Assembly: GCF_008330945.1 (NCBI RefSeq)
Contig: NZ_CP043489.1
Span: forward strand, 4,165,501 to 4,229,500
DNA: 64,000 nt
Direction of reading: 5' to 3'
Origin: Labrys sp. KNU-23
Lineage (GTDB): Bacteria > Pseudomonadota > Alphaproteobacteria > Rhizobiales > Labraceae
Position numbers and translations under genes: made by a program. Every line of letters begins with the position of its first letter. The stretch's first letter is position 1. Of the stretch, positions 18,001 through 26,778 are shown in pieces. The notes under the pieces were generated by a model. It was not told the DNA's origin. It saw only the letters and a list, made by a program, of their open reading frames with translations, and did no database searches.

Positions 18001-18537
18001 GCTGCGCGTGCCGCCGATGCCCTGCACGGAATTGGCGCCGAGCGCATCGCCAAGCGGGAATTTCAGGCCCGAATGGGTGAGGGCGGTGGTCTTGCCGGAT
18101 CCAGGCGCCCCGAAGATCACATACCAGGGCAGTTCATAGACATAGCCGAAGCGCTTCTTGGTGACGCGGCGCAGCAGTGCCAGGGCCTGCTTCAGGCGGT
18201 CGCGGATCTCGCTGACCTCGGCCTGCTGGCTGGCCGCGGCTTCCGCTTCCGCGCTCTTTTCGAGGTCGTCGACCAGCGCCTTGTCGCGCTTGCGGGCCTT
18301 GTAGATGCCGACGCCGATATAGGTGAGGCCTGCCACCACCACCACGGCAATAGCAATCAGCCGGTTGGCGACGCCAGCCAGCGGATAGAACTCGCCATAG
18401 CCGACAAGATAGCCATAGAACCAGATGAGGATGCAGAGCGCCACCACCCAGACGATCGGCAGGAAGCGCTGGCCCAGCAGCGCGCCATAAGCTTCGACAT
18501 AACCCCGGATGGAATAGTAAAAACCGAGCGGGTTCAT
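15067..18537 (-). CDS. tssM: type VI secretion membrane protein TssM (IcmF/ImpL)
   Basis: Large inner-membrane component of the T6SS trans-envelope complex, 1156 residues. Two N-terminal transmembrane helices lie at about 26-46 and 59-78. A cytosolic NTPase-like domain has Walker A GAPGSGKT at 143-150. A third transmembrane helix occurs near 440-465 (YGVSAVVLGVVFSSWI), followed by a large periplasmic part with the IcmF C-terminal domain. Walker A is intact, so NTP binding is possible. The start overlaps the end of tssL by 4 bp. No tssJ gene is present, as usual for imp-type systems. Confidence 0.96.
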   Translation of the reverse strand: MNPLGFYYSIRGYVEAYGALLGQRFLPIVWVVALCILIWFYGYLVGYGEFYPLAGVANRLIAIAVVVVAGLTYIGVGIYKARKRDKALVDDLEKSAEAEAAASQQAEVSEIRDRLKQALALLRRVTKKRFGYVYELPWYVIFGAPGSGKTTALTHSGLKFPLGDALGANSVQGIGGTRSCNWWFTDEAILIDTAGRYTTQDDLNGSSKAGWEGFLTLLKKHRRSQPVNGALVTLSIADILTREPTARLEEVRAVRQRLSELDEYLQARVPVYLVLTKSDLLTGFVEFFDGFNASDREQVWGTTFGLDESYKADNLPERFLEEFSLLQQRVDALLLERLQQEPDSEVRGRIFRFPAELAALKERLHEVLVELCASSKLVEAPLLRGIYFASGTQAEVPGAAGAPRMRRSYFLPRLFKEVIFGEAALVARDKRLTRRQLMLRRVAYGVSAVVLGVVFSSWIATYYQNSQALAQADERINSYEKLVQGIPVRDVNDTDFLRILPALNDLRGVNDGFSKTDIWQVGFGLDQRDKIAGRQREAYQRALNSLLLPRLLVQLQKQLADTSNLRQTFDALKLYGMLGGLGQVDAKFASQEAEQIFDTLYPGEGRVAARRDLLRHVEQLVARSLPPIDIDQSLVAKARQAISGQSLAARAYDILEENRQVRALAPWVPADALGPLGERVFQRKSKASLREGIPGLFTGEGYRSVVLPEVAEAARQALDEHWVRGERPSAGMTVESLSLAALQLYFDQYEKRWAGLLADLGVKPFQSLADAADTLRVLSSEPGPVESLARSIANAADLRPQASASVATAQQNGQSAPLNSSAISVPDPYGRLREALETPKQSDGNSSEKPRSQIAGLKPLFGTMYTQLSRAASSTAPVSKIFDVDSQLTAAIQSLQEESRRLPPPVDTLMAGVAGDVGALASRTARNQAADKWAADGAGLCSTIMVGRYPFDRNARQDMALTDFSRLFGPKGRFRSFFKEELEPFVDTSANPWRWKGATGTEGMASEALVQFENADKIRKAFFPNDGDTPSIRITVTGLSLNEATNAAILTTAGEGIRLMKDLKPAKTFDWPSKETTATSWIFLVPGDFNRKIEVNGEWATFKLLDKADITEEGADLFRARFSQENRSAEYRVQFGGTLNPFRLKALADFRCPSQF

Positions 18538-20045
18538 GGCGTGACGCCTCCGGGCAGTGGGGCCGAACGATTGACAGGCGGCAGGCTCAGCACAAGGGGG
18601 GAGCCGGTATAGCCGTCCTCCGGCTTGCCGATCACCAGGATTTCGGTGCGGCGATTCTGTGCCTGCCCGTCTTTCGTGTCGTTGGAGGCGACTGGGTCGG
18701 CATCACCCCTGCCTTCCACGGCGACAGCACCGTCACCGCGGACGTAGGTCTTCAGGATATCGCCGACGGCCTGAGCCCGTGCCTCGGACAATGCCTGGTT
18801 GTTGCCGTAGCCCCTGCTGCCATAAATGGGCCTGTTGTCGGTATAGCCGACAACTTTCGCCTTGAATTGCGCGGTGGCCAAGGCGATGCCGATGCGGGAA
18901 ATCACGTCCTGAAAGCCCGGCTTGACGTCGGCGCGGCCGGTGTCGAACAAGCCGGCATTGTTGATGCGCACGAGCACCCGCCCATTATCGTTCCACAAGG
19001 TCACCAGCTTGTCGTCGACCTCCGGCTTGAGGAAATTCATGAAACCCGTCAGGCGGGTCACGCCGATGGGTTCGACCGGCCCTTCGTTCTTTGGCGGCGG
19101 CTTGGTTTCATTCTGCGCGACGATCACTTTTGGCGGCGGCTCGATGTAGATGCTGGGCGCTTCATTGGGCGGCAGATCGCCGAGGCGCGCGAAGGTACCG
19201 TCAGAGGCCCGGTCGAGCGACAGAGAGAAGAAGAGGTAGCCGAGCCCGAACAGCAGCGCGAGGATGCTGAGCAGCGTCCATAGCGCCGCGGCGGTGCGCA
19301 ACGGTCTGTGCCTGGCGGCAACGCCGCGCCAGTGCGGGGACAATTCACGTTCGAAGGTGCCATATTGGCCGAGCAGCGTCTTGTAGAGACTGTCGCGGAT
19401 GCGGCTGAGCTCGAGGGCGCCGCGCGGGGAGACGCGTGTACGGCCTTCGAAGGCGAGCGACAGGCACAGATAGATCAGCAGCAGCAGATCCTTGTTGGCG
19501 CCCGGGCTCTGGTGGAAATGGTCGAGCAGGTCGAAGACCTTGTCGCCGCCGGTGACATCCATGTGATAGGTCGAGACCAGGCCCGAACGGGCCCAGCCGG
19601 CGCGCACGCCCCAGGGCTTGCTCAGCACCACGTCGTCGACGGTGGCGCAGACGACATAATGGGCAGCACGCGCCCGTTCCGGGCTGACGCGGGCGCCGGC
19701 GAGATCGCGCTCGTAGCGGTTGATCGCCTCGGTGGTGGTGCGGCGAAGCTGCTCGATGTCGGGTTGGTCCGCGGTGTGGCGCAAGGCATGGGCGAGGTTG
19801 AGCAGGGGGGCAGCCGAGGCCACGATGGTCGGCACCTCTTCGCCACCGAACCGGAAATTGCGCACCAGCGTATCGGCCGACCAGCCGCCTGACCGCAGCG
19901 GTTCGGCCGGAACCGCGCCGTCTTGCGGAGCGTCGTCCAGCATCTCGGCCATCTTGCGGGCCGTCTGCTGCTTCCTGGCACCGTCTTCGGTGAGTTCAAC
20001 CACCGTCGGCAGGGACTGCCAGGGGGCCGTCGTTGCCTTGTTCAT
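18534..20045 (-). CDS. tssL: TssL (DotU/ImpK) with C-terminal OmpA peptidoglycan-binding domain
   Basis: Extended TssL of 503 residues. The DotU cytosolic domain covers about 65-240 (LVRNFRFGGEEVPTIVASA, SKPWG, FDLLDHFHQSPGANKDLLLL). A single transmembrane helix is at 252-275. The periplasmic OmpA-like domain (about 360-475) contains VVGYTDNRP and NRRTEILV. The OmpA domain would anchor the complex to peptidoglycan, which may compensate for the missing lipoprotein TssJ. The unstructured N-terminal 50 residues could be phosphorylated by the kinase of this locus, as TssL is in Agrobacterium (inference). Confidence 0.95.
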   Translation of the reverse strand: MNKATTAPWQSLPTVVELTEDGARKQQTARKMAEMLDDAPQDGAVPAEPLRSGGWSADTLVRNFRFGGEEVPTIVASAAPLLNLAHALRHTADQPDIEQLRRTTTEAINRYERDLAGARVSPERARAAHYVVCATVDDVVLSKPWGVRAGWARSGLVSTYHMDVTGGDKVFDLLDHFHQSPGANKDLLLLIYLCLSLAFEGRTRVSPRGALELSRIRDSLYKTLLGQYGTFERELSPHWRGVAARHRPLRTAAALWTLLSILALLFGLGYLFFSLSLDRASDGTFARLGDLPPNEAPSIYIEPPPKVIVAQNETKPPPKNEGPVEPIGVTRLTGFMNFLKPEVDDKLVTLWNDNGRVLVRINNAGLFDTGRADVKPGFQDVISRIGIALATAQFKAKVVGYTDNRPIYGSRGYGNNQALSEARAQAVGDILKTYVRGDGAVAVEGRGDADPVASNDTKDGQAQNRRTEILVIGKPEDGYTGSPLVLSLPPVNRSAPLPGGVTP

Positions 20046-20058
20046 CAGCTGGGGTCCT

Positions 20059-21399
20059 TCACTCCCTCAGGGCCCAAAGCTCCATCTCCAGGCCCGGAAA
20101 GTCGCCGGCGAGATGGAGGGCGATGGCGCCCGAGGTGTCGAGCTGCTTCCACAGCGGGTTCTTGGTATCGAGTTCGAAATAAATCGTGCCCGAGCGATAG
20201 GGCAGCTGGCGCGGCAGCACCGGCAGGGGGCGGACGGGAATGCCGGGCAGGGCGACATTGACCAGTTCGGCGATGCGTTCCACCGGGCCGACCTTGATCT
20301 GGGCGGGCAGGCGGCGGCGCACGTCCTCGGCCGGCATCTCGGCCCTGACAGCCAGCACGAAGCCGGCATCCTTGAGCAAGGTGCGATCGTTGATGGTGCC
20401 GACCCGCACGCCATGCCGGCGCTCTGCGAGTTCGATAGCCACGGCGGCCTGTTCGAGCACGGCCGAGAGCGAGGTCCTGAGATCGTCGAACACCGCGGCG
20501 AAGGTCGCCTTGAGGTCCTCGTGCCGATAGGGCGGAAACTCGCTGGCGCGCTTGGAATCCATGGTGAAGGTGGCAAGCTCCCCGGCGAGCTGGATGCAAT
20601 GCTCGTAGAAGGTCATCGGATGGATGCGCGTCGCATTGGCCGCGATATGGCTGAGCAGGGGATCGGCCCGATTGAGGATATGCAGCAGGAAGTAATCGCC
20701 GACTTCGGCCGTGCCGCGGATGGTGGGGTCGCCGATGCGCTCGGCGATGGCCGCCGCGCGATGGCGCACGATGCCGAGGAGTTCGGTCATGAGTTCGCTG
20801 AGCCGCGCCTCGGCCGCGCAGTTCAGGCTGGGGGCGATATAGTCGGGATCGAGCAGTACGGCCTTGTCCGAGCGCACCTCGACGACGCGGGCGAGGCCGA
20901 TCAGCTCGTAGCCGGCAAGGTCGTCGCCGCTCTTGAGATAGCGCAGGCTCAGCCGGCCGACATCGATGGGCGCCATGAAGTCGGTCTCGACATTGGCATC
21001 GGGCGCTTCGTAATGCGAGGCGACCACCCTCACGCCGGGCGAGGAAGCCCCGCCATTGATGGCGATGTCGGCGCGCCCGGGCCGGCGTGCCGGCAGCGCC
21101 AGATAGATCACGGCGTTCTTGGTGGCTTCGTCGAGCTCCAGCGGCGGCGGCAGATCGGTGTCGAAGGGCGCCTCGAAGGGCGTGCCGTCGGGCAGGGTGC
21201 CGCGCAGATTGGCCAGGGCGAACTGCCCGATCGCCAGGGCGCCGCGGTCGATGCCGATCTCGGCGATGCCCCAGGGATAGGCGGCAAGCTCACGCGTGGT
21301 CGCCCGAACCAGCCGCTCGGTCCAGCGATCGGCCTGCTGGAAATGCTGCACGCGAAGGAACATGCCTTCGCTCCACGCCACCCTGTTCTCGTTTCTCAT
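20059..21399 (-). CDS. tssK: type VI secretion baseplate protein TssK (ImpJ)
   Basis: Baseplate-to-membrane connector, 446 residues, the usual TssK length. Family features include VAWSEGMFLRVQHFQQADRW at the N-terminus, the conserved opening where TssK meets the baseplate. FLLHILNRADPLLSH and HPMTFYEHCIQLAGEL lie in the middle. The start overlaps the FHA gene by 4 bp and tssL follows after 13 bp. Confidence 0.95.
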   Translation of the reverse strand: MRNENRVAWSEGMFLRVQHFQQADRWTERLVRATTRELAAYPWGIAEIGIDRGALAIGQFALANLRGTLPDGTPFEAPFDTDLPPPLELDEATKNAVIYLALPARRPGRADIAINGGASSPGVRVVASHYEAPDANVETDFMAPIDVGRLSLRYLKSGDDLAGYELIGLARVVEVRSDKAVLLDPDYIAPSLNCAAEARLSELMTELLGIVRHRAAAIAERIGDPTIRGTAEVGDYFLLHILNRADPLLSHIAANATRIHPMTFYEHCIQLAGELATFTMDSKRASEFPPYRHEDLKATFAAVFDDLRTSLSAVLEQAAVAIELAERRHGVRVGTINDRTLLKDAGFVLAVRAEMPAEDVRRRLPAQIKVGPVERIAELVNVALPGIPVRPLPVLPRQLPYRSGTIYFELDTKNPLWKQLDTSGAIALHLAGDFPGLEMELWALRE

Positions 21400-22652
21400 G
21401 CGACTTCGTCGTCCCTGCTTGTCGTGCCGTCCGCCGTCCGGGGCGTCTGACCACCGGCTGGTTCGTTCCTAACCTCGCCAAGCGAGTGCAGCATTGCCCT
21501 GCGGAACAGGTCGCGGACTGAAAGATCCCGGCCGTCGGCGTTGAATTGCCGTCGATAAGTCTGCCAATAGGCGCCGTTGCGCCGCCAGGGCAGGCCGATC
21601 GCCTTGGCATCGGTGCTTGCTTCGATGATGCGCGGCTCCAATTGCGGGCTGACCTCGCGCACCAGGGTGCCGAGAGCCTCAGCGAGCGCCTGCTGGCGCG
21701 CGAGCAAGGTTTCGAGCCGCGCCAGCATGGCCTCCGCCCGATCGAGACCGAAGAGATCCGGTGCTTCCGCCAGCGCTTCGGTGCCGATCTCGAACGTGGC
21801 GAAGGCCTTTTCGATGGCTTCCTCGCATTGGGCCAGCAGGCTGTCGCAGCGTGGCTGCCAGGCAGAGGCAGGTGCCAGGTCGGCAAGGAATTCGGCCGGA
21901 TCTTCGCCCTGGTCCTGGGCGGGAGTTGCCTGGGTCGTATCGTCGTTTGCCGGCGCTGCTTCCGGGCTGCCCTTGCCGCGGTCGCGGGCCATCGGCACGG
22001 ACACGAAGGTGGCCCGGCCATGTTCGAGGCGATTGCCGTAGTCGAAATCCTCGTTCCAGTCGTTGGGCAAGACCGGCTTGATCGCCTTGGGATCCGGGGG
22101 GCCGTCCCAGCCGATCTCGACATGACGCGAGGAGGGCGCGGCTTCACCCTTGCGTTGGGTGGCACGGGAGGCATTCGCCTGCGGCAAGGGCCAGTCGTCC
22201 GAAACGCGCCCGCCCATGACCCCGGTCGCGGTCTGCCCGCCCGGCGCGATATCGGCGAGGATGGCGGTGATGGTCAGGTTCTCCTCGCTGACGGCGAGGC
22301 CCGCTGCGGGGTCGACGATGTCGCGATCGGCTTCGCCGGTAACCGATACCGCGAACGCCTGGCCGCCCAATTCGAGGCGCGACTGATGCCTGAGGCGGGC
22401 GGTCTCGCCCTCCAGGACCATGACGCCGTCCACGCGGGTGCCGTTGGCGCTTTCATCACGCAGCAGATAACCCTCGCGGTCGCGCAGGATGGTGCAATGG
22501 TGTTTGGAAACGGTGCGCCCGGCGTCGGGCACCTGCCAGTCGCAATCGACCGAGCGGCCCAGCGTTCGGCGCCCGCGCTCCAGAACCCAGCGTTGGCCGC
22601 CTGCCTTGGTTCCGCTTTCTTCGACCTGCTTGAGTTCCAACCGCATGGCCAT
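21396..22652 (-). CDS. tagH: FHA-domain protein (TagH/ImpI)
   Basis: 418-residue cytosolic protein with an N-terminal forkhead-associated domain (about 22-100) showing GRS at 32-34, SKHH at 49-52 and NGTRVDG at 70-76, the residues that bind phosphothreonine. A charged, low-complexity middle part follows, then the TagH/ImpI C-terminal domain (from about 275). In T6SS loci this protein binds the phosphorylated component produced by the kinase and activates assembly. Kinase, phosphatase and reader are all encoded in this operon. Confidence 0.92.
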   Translation of the reverse strand: MAMRLELKQVEESGTKAGGQRWVLERGRRTLGRSVDCDWQVPDAGRTVSKHHCTILRDREGYLLRDESANGTRVDGVMVLEGETARLRHQSRLELGGQAFAVSVTGEADRDIVDPAAGLAVSEENLTITAILADIAPGGQTATGVMGGRVSDDWPLPQANASRATQRKGEAAPSSRHVEIGWDGPPDPKAIKPVLPNDWNEDFDYGNRLEHGRATFVSVPMARDRGKGSPEAAPANDDTTQATPAQDQGEDPAEFLADLAPASAWQPRCDSLLAQCEEAIEKAFATFEIGTEALAEAPDLFGLDRAEAMLARLETLLARQQALAEALGTLVREVSPQLEPRIIEASTDAKAIGLPWRRNGAYWQTYRRQFNADGRDLSVRDLFRRAMLHSLGEVRNEPAGGQTPRTADGTTSRDDEVA

Positions 22653-22656
22653 CTCC

Positions 22657-23667
22657 TTACGAGACCGGTTGCAGTGTTGCTTGACGCTCGGTGATGACGG
22701 CGTCGTCGCTGTCCCGAGCTGCCGGCGCGCTCCGCGCCCAGCTGTTCCAGCCCAGGCGTGGCGGATCGCCCGCCTGGCCGAGCTGGCAGAAGGGAACGTG
22801 CTCCTTCTTGAGAACGACCTGGATGTCGAAATCGAGCCCGCAACCGATGAACAGGCGCGTGAGCGCGAAGAGCTCGCCGATATTGCGGCTGCCGGGCGCC
22901 AGGGACAGGTAGTCCCGATAGTCGAGCGGGCCGATCACCACGCGGAAGGTGCTGGAAAGATCCCGGATGGCCGAACCCGCCATGGCGTCGACGCCGAGCC
23001 GCACCGTAGCCTCGCGTGTCATCCGGCTTTGTTCGGGCTCGGGCACGCCAAGCCAGCGACCCTGGAAGAGTTCGATCTCGACTGGCAGGCCGCTGACTTC
23101 GCGCAGCATGGCCCTGAGATTGCTGACATTGCGGGTGCGTGCCGCGAAGAAGCCGCTGAAACGCAGCAGCACATCGTCCTCGACGTTGCTGCGCTCCCGC
23201 AACCTCGCGGTGCCGAAGCCGGTGAGGGACAGCAAGGTCCTGATGAAGCCGTTGCGGCCCTCGCGGGTGCCCCAGCGCAGCAGCCGGGCAAGCCGATATT
23301 TCTCGCAGGCATCGACGAACAACTCGTCCATGCGGGCGCCGAACAGCTGCAGGAAGGCCGCGAGGGAGGAGGATTTGTTGCGCTCCTCGCGCATGACGAG
23401 CTCATTATAGGCCGGCGGCAGCGAACCCAGCGGCCCGGCAAGCCCGGCGAGAGCACTGCGCAAGGTGGCCTGGCCTTCCTTTCGGCGAAAGCCGGATACG
23501 GGGAGGACAGCCGGTGAGACGCCCGCATGCGCTGTGATCGCGAGCTGCCCCTGCGCCGCCAGCTCTTGCGCTGCTTGGGCGACGCGAAAAGCCGTGGTCG
23601 GCTCGAAGCGGCCGGGGTCGCGTTCGAGCAGATCGGCGAGGGCATCTGTGCTGCGGTCGGGAAGCAT
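22657..23667 (-). CDS. tssG: type VI secretion baseplate protein TssG (ImpH)
   Basis: TssG of 336 residues, wedge component of the baseplate with TssE and TssF. Conserved stretches include GPLGSLPPAYNELVMREE, FLQLFGARMDELFVDACEKY and GTREGRNGFIRTLLSLTGFG, with the C-terminal RLGWNSW typical of TssG. It sits between tssF and the FHA gene. Its start lies about 16 bp after the tssF stop. Confidence 0.93.
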   Translation of the reverse strand: MLPDRSTDALADLLERDPGRFEPTTAFRVAQAAQELAAQGQLAITAHAGVSPAVLPVSGFRRKEGQATLRSALAGLAGPLGSLPPAYNELVMREERNKSSSLAAFLQLFGARMDELFVDACEKYRLARLLRWGTREGRNGFIRTLLSLTGFGTARLRERSNVEDDVLLRFSGFFAARTRNVSNLRAMLREVSGLPVEIELFQGRWLGVPEPEQSRMTREATVRLGVDAMAGSAIRDLSSTFRVVIGPLDYRDYLSLAPGSRNIGELFALTRLFIGCGLDFDIQVVLKKEHVPFCQLGQAGDPPRLGWNSWARSAPAARDSDDAVITERQATLQPVS

Positions 23668-23683
23668 GGTGCGCGAAGGTCTC

Positions 23684-25462
23684 CTAGAGCAGGGGGCGTT
23701 CGGCCGCCCGGGCGGGCCAGGTGGCGATCGGCTTGGATTGGCCCTTGATGGAGACCGTCAGGCGCGTGAAGCTGTTGACCGAGGTGTAGAGGCCGCAAAA
23801 GCGGTCGAGCACGCTGCCGAACAGGAAGGCCGATGGGCGATCGATCGCAGCCGGATCGAACTCGATCGCGATCTCGGTGCCGGGCACCATGCCGCCCCGG
23901 ATGCGGGCGGTGGCAGCCCTTGCCTCCACCCGGATGATGGCATCGACGAGCTGGCGCGTTTCCGGCAGGTCGCGGAAGGCATAGAGCGACAGGATGTCCT
24001 TGAGCGCCGCCCCGCCATTGTCAAACAGCGAGACATGATTGAGCAGGAGATGCGACATCAGCCGCCAGTTGCGGCCGTCCTCGTCATTCATACGCACGGC
24101 GGGCGTGGGCGCGATCAAGGCCTCGATCCGTCCGACCGCCTCGTTGCCGGCCGCAAGCTTGAGATGGGGATGGCCGCCCCCGAAGGGCAGGCGCTCGGGC
24201 AGGGCGCGATTGAGGCACCAGGCATCGACGCTTGCCACGGCATCGAGATTGCCGGCGGCGCGGCGGTTGTGGTCGACGAAGGCGATGTCGAGATCACAGG
24301 TGCCGTCATCGGCATCGAAGCGGCGGTAGCTCTGCCAATAGGCTGCCGCTGCGCCGGAACGTTGGGTGCGCCCGAAGAAGGGCTGGCAGGATTGCTGCTC
24401 GCCTTTCGATCCGGTCAGCGTCACCCGCTCGACCGCATAGATCTCGCGCGTCTTCTGCCGCCGCGAGTCGGAGAGCAATCGATATTCGGTACGGGTGCCG
24501 TCGAGTGCGAGAGGCTCGCAGGTCTGGCGGAACAAATTGACCACCGGTGTGGCGTGCAGCACCAGGTCCCGGGCGGTAACGGAGCGTTCCAGCTTGCCGT
24601 CCGTCTCGCCGAGATAGACGAAGATTTCCAGCCCGTCGCCCTGCCAGCGGTGCAGCCCGTCGATCTCGAAGAACAGGAATTTCTGCGGCAGCGCGAAGAA
24701 TTCCGTGAGCAGGCGATAGCCGGTAAAGCTCGTGCTCGGATAAGGCAGCATCGTCTCGTCGGTGGAAAAGCCGATCGGCTTGAGATGATCGGCCGGCAGG
24801 AAGATCGCCTTGTCATCATCGGCGTGCCGTGCCAGGGCGATGCCCAGCGTGTGGTTGGCGAGCAATTCGTAGAGCGCGCTCGCTTGCCGCCAGGGCGAGG
24901 CGATGTGAAAGCGCAGGTGCTTGAGCCCGAGTTCGGAGAGCGGGCGGCGGCCCGCCAGGGAACGGATCGACAGCCGCAGGCAACCGGCCGCGCCGGCATG
25001 GCGGGAGAGCGGCGCCTGGATCGGCTGCCCCGACAGGGCGGCCGCCGTGACCTCGACCGGTGCGATTTCGACGTCCTGCGTGGTCAGGAACCGGCAGGTC
25101 TCGCCACCGACCGGCTCGGCCTGCACTTCGGTATGGCGTGGCAGGGTCTGCGCGGCAGCCAGCGTCTCGCCGGGCGAGAAGCGCACGATGCTCATGGAGG
25201 GCAGGGGGGCGAGATAATGCGGGTAGAGCGTCTCGAGCAGGCCGTCGGTCAGCTCGGGAAATTCATCGTCCAGCTTCTGGCGCACCCTGGCGGCAGAATA
25301 GGCGAAGCTCTGGATGAGGCGCTCGACATGGGGATCGTCGGCAACCTCGCCGGTCAGGCGCAAACGCCCGGCGATCTTGGGGAAGGCATCGGCAAAGCGC
25401 GACGCCCGTCGGCGCAGGGCCGACAATTCCTCGTTGTAGCGTCGCAGGAAGCCCTCAACCAT
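23684..25462 (-). CDS. tssF: type VI secretion baseplate protein TssF (ImpG)
   Basis: TssF of 592 residues. The start MVEGFLRRYNEELSALRR is the conserved family N-terminus, followed by ASRFADAFPKIAGRLRL and DPHVERLIQSFAYSAARV, which fixes the ATG at 25462 even though the frame stays open upstream. The start overlaps the tssE stop by 8 bp. It forms the (TssF)2-TssG wedge of the baseplate. Confidence 0.95.
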   Translation of the reverse strand: MVEGFLRRYNEELSALRRRASRFADAFPKIAGRLRLTGEVADDPHVERLIQSFAYSAARVRQKLDDEFPELTDGLLETLYPHYLAPLPSMSIVRFSPGETLAAAQTLPRHTEVQAEPVGGETCRFLTTQDVEIAPVEVTAAALSGQPIQAPLSRHAGAAGCLRLSIRSLAGRRPLSELGLKHLRFHIASPWRQASALYELLANHTLGIALARHADDDKAIFLPADHLKPIGFSTDETMLPYPSTSFTGYRLLTEFFALPQKFLFFEIDGLHRWQGDGLEIFVYLGETDGKLERSVTARDLVLHATPVVNLFRQTCEPLALDGTRTEYRLLSDSRRQKTREIYAVERVTLTGSKGEQQSCQPFFGRTQRSGAAAAYWQSYRRFDADDGTCDLDIAFVDHNRRAAGNLDAVASVDAWCLNRALPERLPFGGGHPHLKLAAGNEAVGRIEALIAPTPAVRMNDEDGRNWRLMSHLLLNHVSLFDNGGAALKDILSLYAFRDLPETRQLVDAIIRVEARAATARIRGGMVPGTEIAIEFDPAAIDRPSAFLFGSVLDRFCGLYTSVNSFTRLTVSIKGQSKPIATWPARAAERPLL

Positions 25463-25964
25463 GCGCCGCCTCCACCTGGAAGCGTTGGCTGGTGGGATCG
25501 ATGGTGGATTCGAAATTGATCGGCGGCATGCCGTCATAGAGGCGGAAGGTCGCCTCGATGCGCATGCGCAGCGCCCTTTCGCCCTGGGTGCGGTTCTTGA
25601 GGATGGTGACGCGGATGTTCGACAGCCTGGTCTCGAACAGGGCGATGCGCCGCTCGATGGCGCGCGCCAGATGCAGCTTGGCCTCGTCCGTGACCAAATT
25701 GGCCGAGACGATGCCTTCCACCCCGTAGCTGACCAGCGCGTCCTTGAGCTCCGCCAGTCTGTCGGGCGGGCTTGTCGGGCAGCGCCGGGTGTTGAGCAGG
25801 GCTTCCAGGTCGCGGCGGATGGCCTCGCGCATCTCACGCGCCTGATCCGCGAGGCTGAGGGCAGGGTCCCGAGGCAGATCCGGGGCCGCATCGAGCAGCC
25901 GGTCCAGGATGGAGCGCGACAGGACCTGTTCGCGGGCCCGGAAGCGTTCGAGCGGATCAACCAT
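25455..25964 (-). CDS. tssE: type VI secretion baseplate protein TssE (ImpF)
   Basis: gp25-like baseplate protein of 169 residues. The ATG at 25964 gives MVDPLERFRAREQ and is the credible start although the frame is open further upstream inside the impE gene. Recognisable features are RDLEALLNTRR, SYGVEGIVSAN and the gp25 strand RVTILKNRTQGERALRMRIEATF. It overlaps impE by 8 bp and tssF by 8 bp, consistent with tight translational coupling. Confidence 0.93.
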   Translation of the reverse strand: MVDPLERFRAREQVLSRSILDRLLDAAPDLPRDPALSLADQAREMREAIRRDLEALLNTRRCPTSPPDRLAELKDALVSYGVEGIVSANLVTDEAKLHLARAIERRIALFETRLSNIRVTILKNRTQGERALRMRIEATFRLYDGMPPINFESTIDPTSQRFQVEAAHG

Positions 25965-26778
25965 GGGCGGCCTGCTTCTGCCGGGCGATCTCGGGCATGC
26001 CCAGGCTCTGCATGTCGTGGAAGGAAACCAGTTCCTCGCCGGCGAGGAAGCAACGCTGGCCGCGGCCGGTGGTGATGCCGCTGGGCTCGGTGACCCATTC
26101 GGTCTCGCGCCCCAGCAACAACGTCTCGCGGTCTTCAGTGCCCTGATAGATCGCCGGCAGCAGGACCGAGGCGGACGCGCCGTCGGCCAGCGACAATTCT
26201 GCCCGGCGGAAAGCGAGGTCGCGCGGCCGCGCGATCGGCTCCACTGCCACGGAGGCGATCTTGGCGAAGTCGATCCACAGATAGGAGCCACCCGTCATGA
26301 TCACTTCGAGCGCATGGGGAACCCGATCGTCGAGGTCCCGGAAATCGCCGACCGGTCTGCCGTTCCACAGCATCGGCTGCTCGCCGCGCAATCCGTCCAG
26401 GGCCTGTAGCGCCGGCCCTGCCGGGCTGCCTTCACGATTGATGATGGCGAGTTCGATTGCCGCTCTGTCGAGCTCGCTCGGCCCATGCGGAAATTCGGGG
26501 ACGGCACCGGTCTCGAACCAGGCCTTGCGGGCGGCCATGGCGCGCAACTGATTGCGGAGCAGGGCAAAGCCCATGGTGTCCTGCGGCGCCAGGGTCGCGG
26601 CGAGGCTGCATTGGGTGTCGGCCCGTTCGTAATCGCCGGCAAGAATGAGCAGGTCGATATACAGATGACGGGCATCCTTGTCGGAGGGGTGGGCCCGCAT
26701 ATGTTCCTTGGCGCGGTCGAGCGCCTGGCTCAGTGCCCCTTCGGAAAGAGAATTGGCGATGCTGGCGGCGAGCGTCAT
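25957..26778 (-). CDS. impE: T6SS accessory protein TagJ (ImpE)
   Basis: ImpE/TagJ family, 273 residues. The N-terminal half has TPR-like helices (SQALDRAKEHMRAHPSDKDA, LILAGDYERADTQ). The conserved C-terminal part reads WIDFAKIASVAVEPIARPRD and FLAGEELVSFHDMQSLGMPEI. TagJ binds the sheath protein TssB in the systems where it was studied and modulates sheath recycling. It overlaps the second tssC-like gene by 4 bp. Confidence 0.92.
   Translation of the reverse strand: MTLAASIANSLSEGALSQALDRAKEHMRAHPSDKDARHLYIDLLILAGDYERADTQCSLAATLAPQDTMGFALLRNQLRAMAARKAWFETGAVPEFPHGPSELDRAAIELAIINREGSPAGPALQALDGLRGEQPMLWNGRPVGDFRDLDDRVPHALEVIMTGGSYLWIDFAKIASVAVEPIARPRDLAFRRAELSLADGASASVLLPAIYQGTEDRETLLLGRETEWVTEPSGITTGRGQRCFLAGEELVSFHDMQSLGMPEIARQKQAAHG

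Noticed and set aside
19720..21450. 576-codon open frame opposite tssL and tssK
   Set aside because: Translation is low in recognisable structure and lies entirely antisense to conserved T6SS genes.
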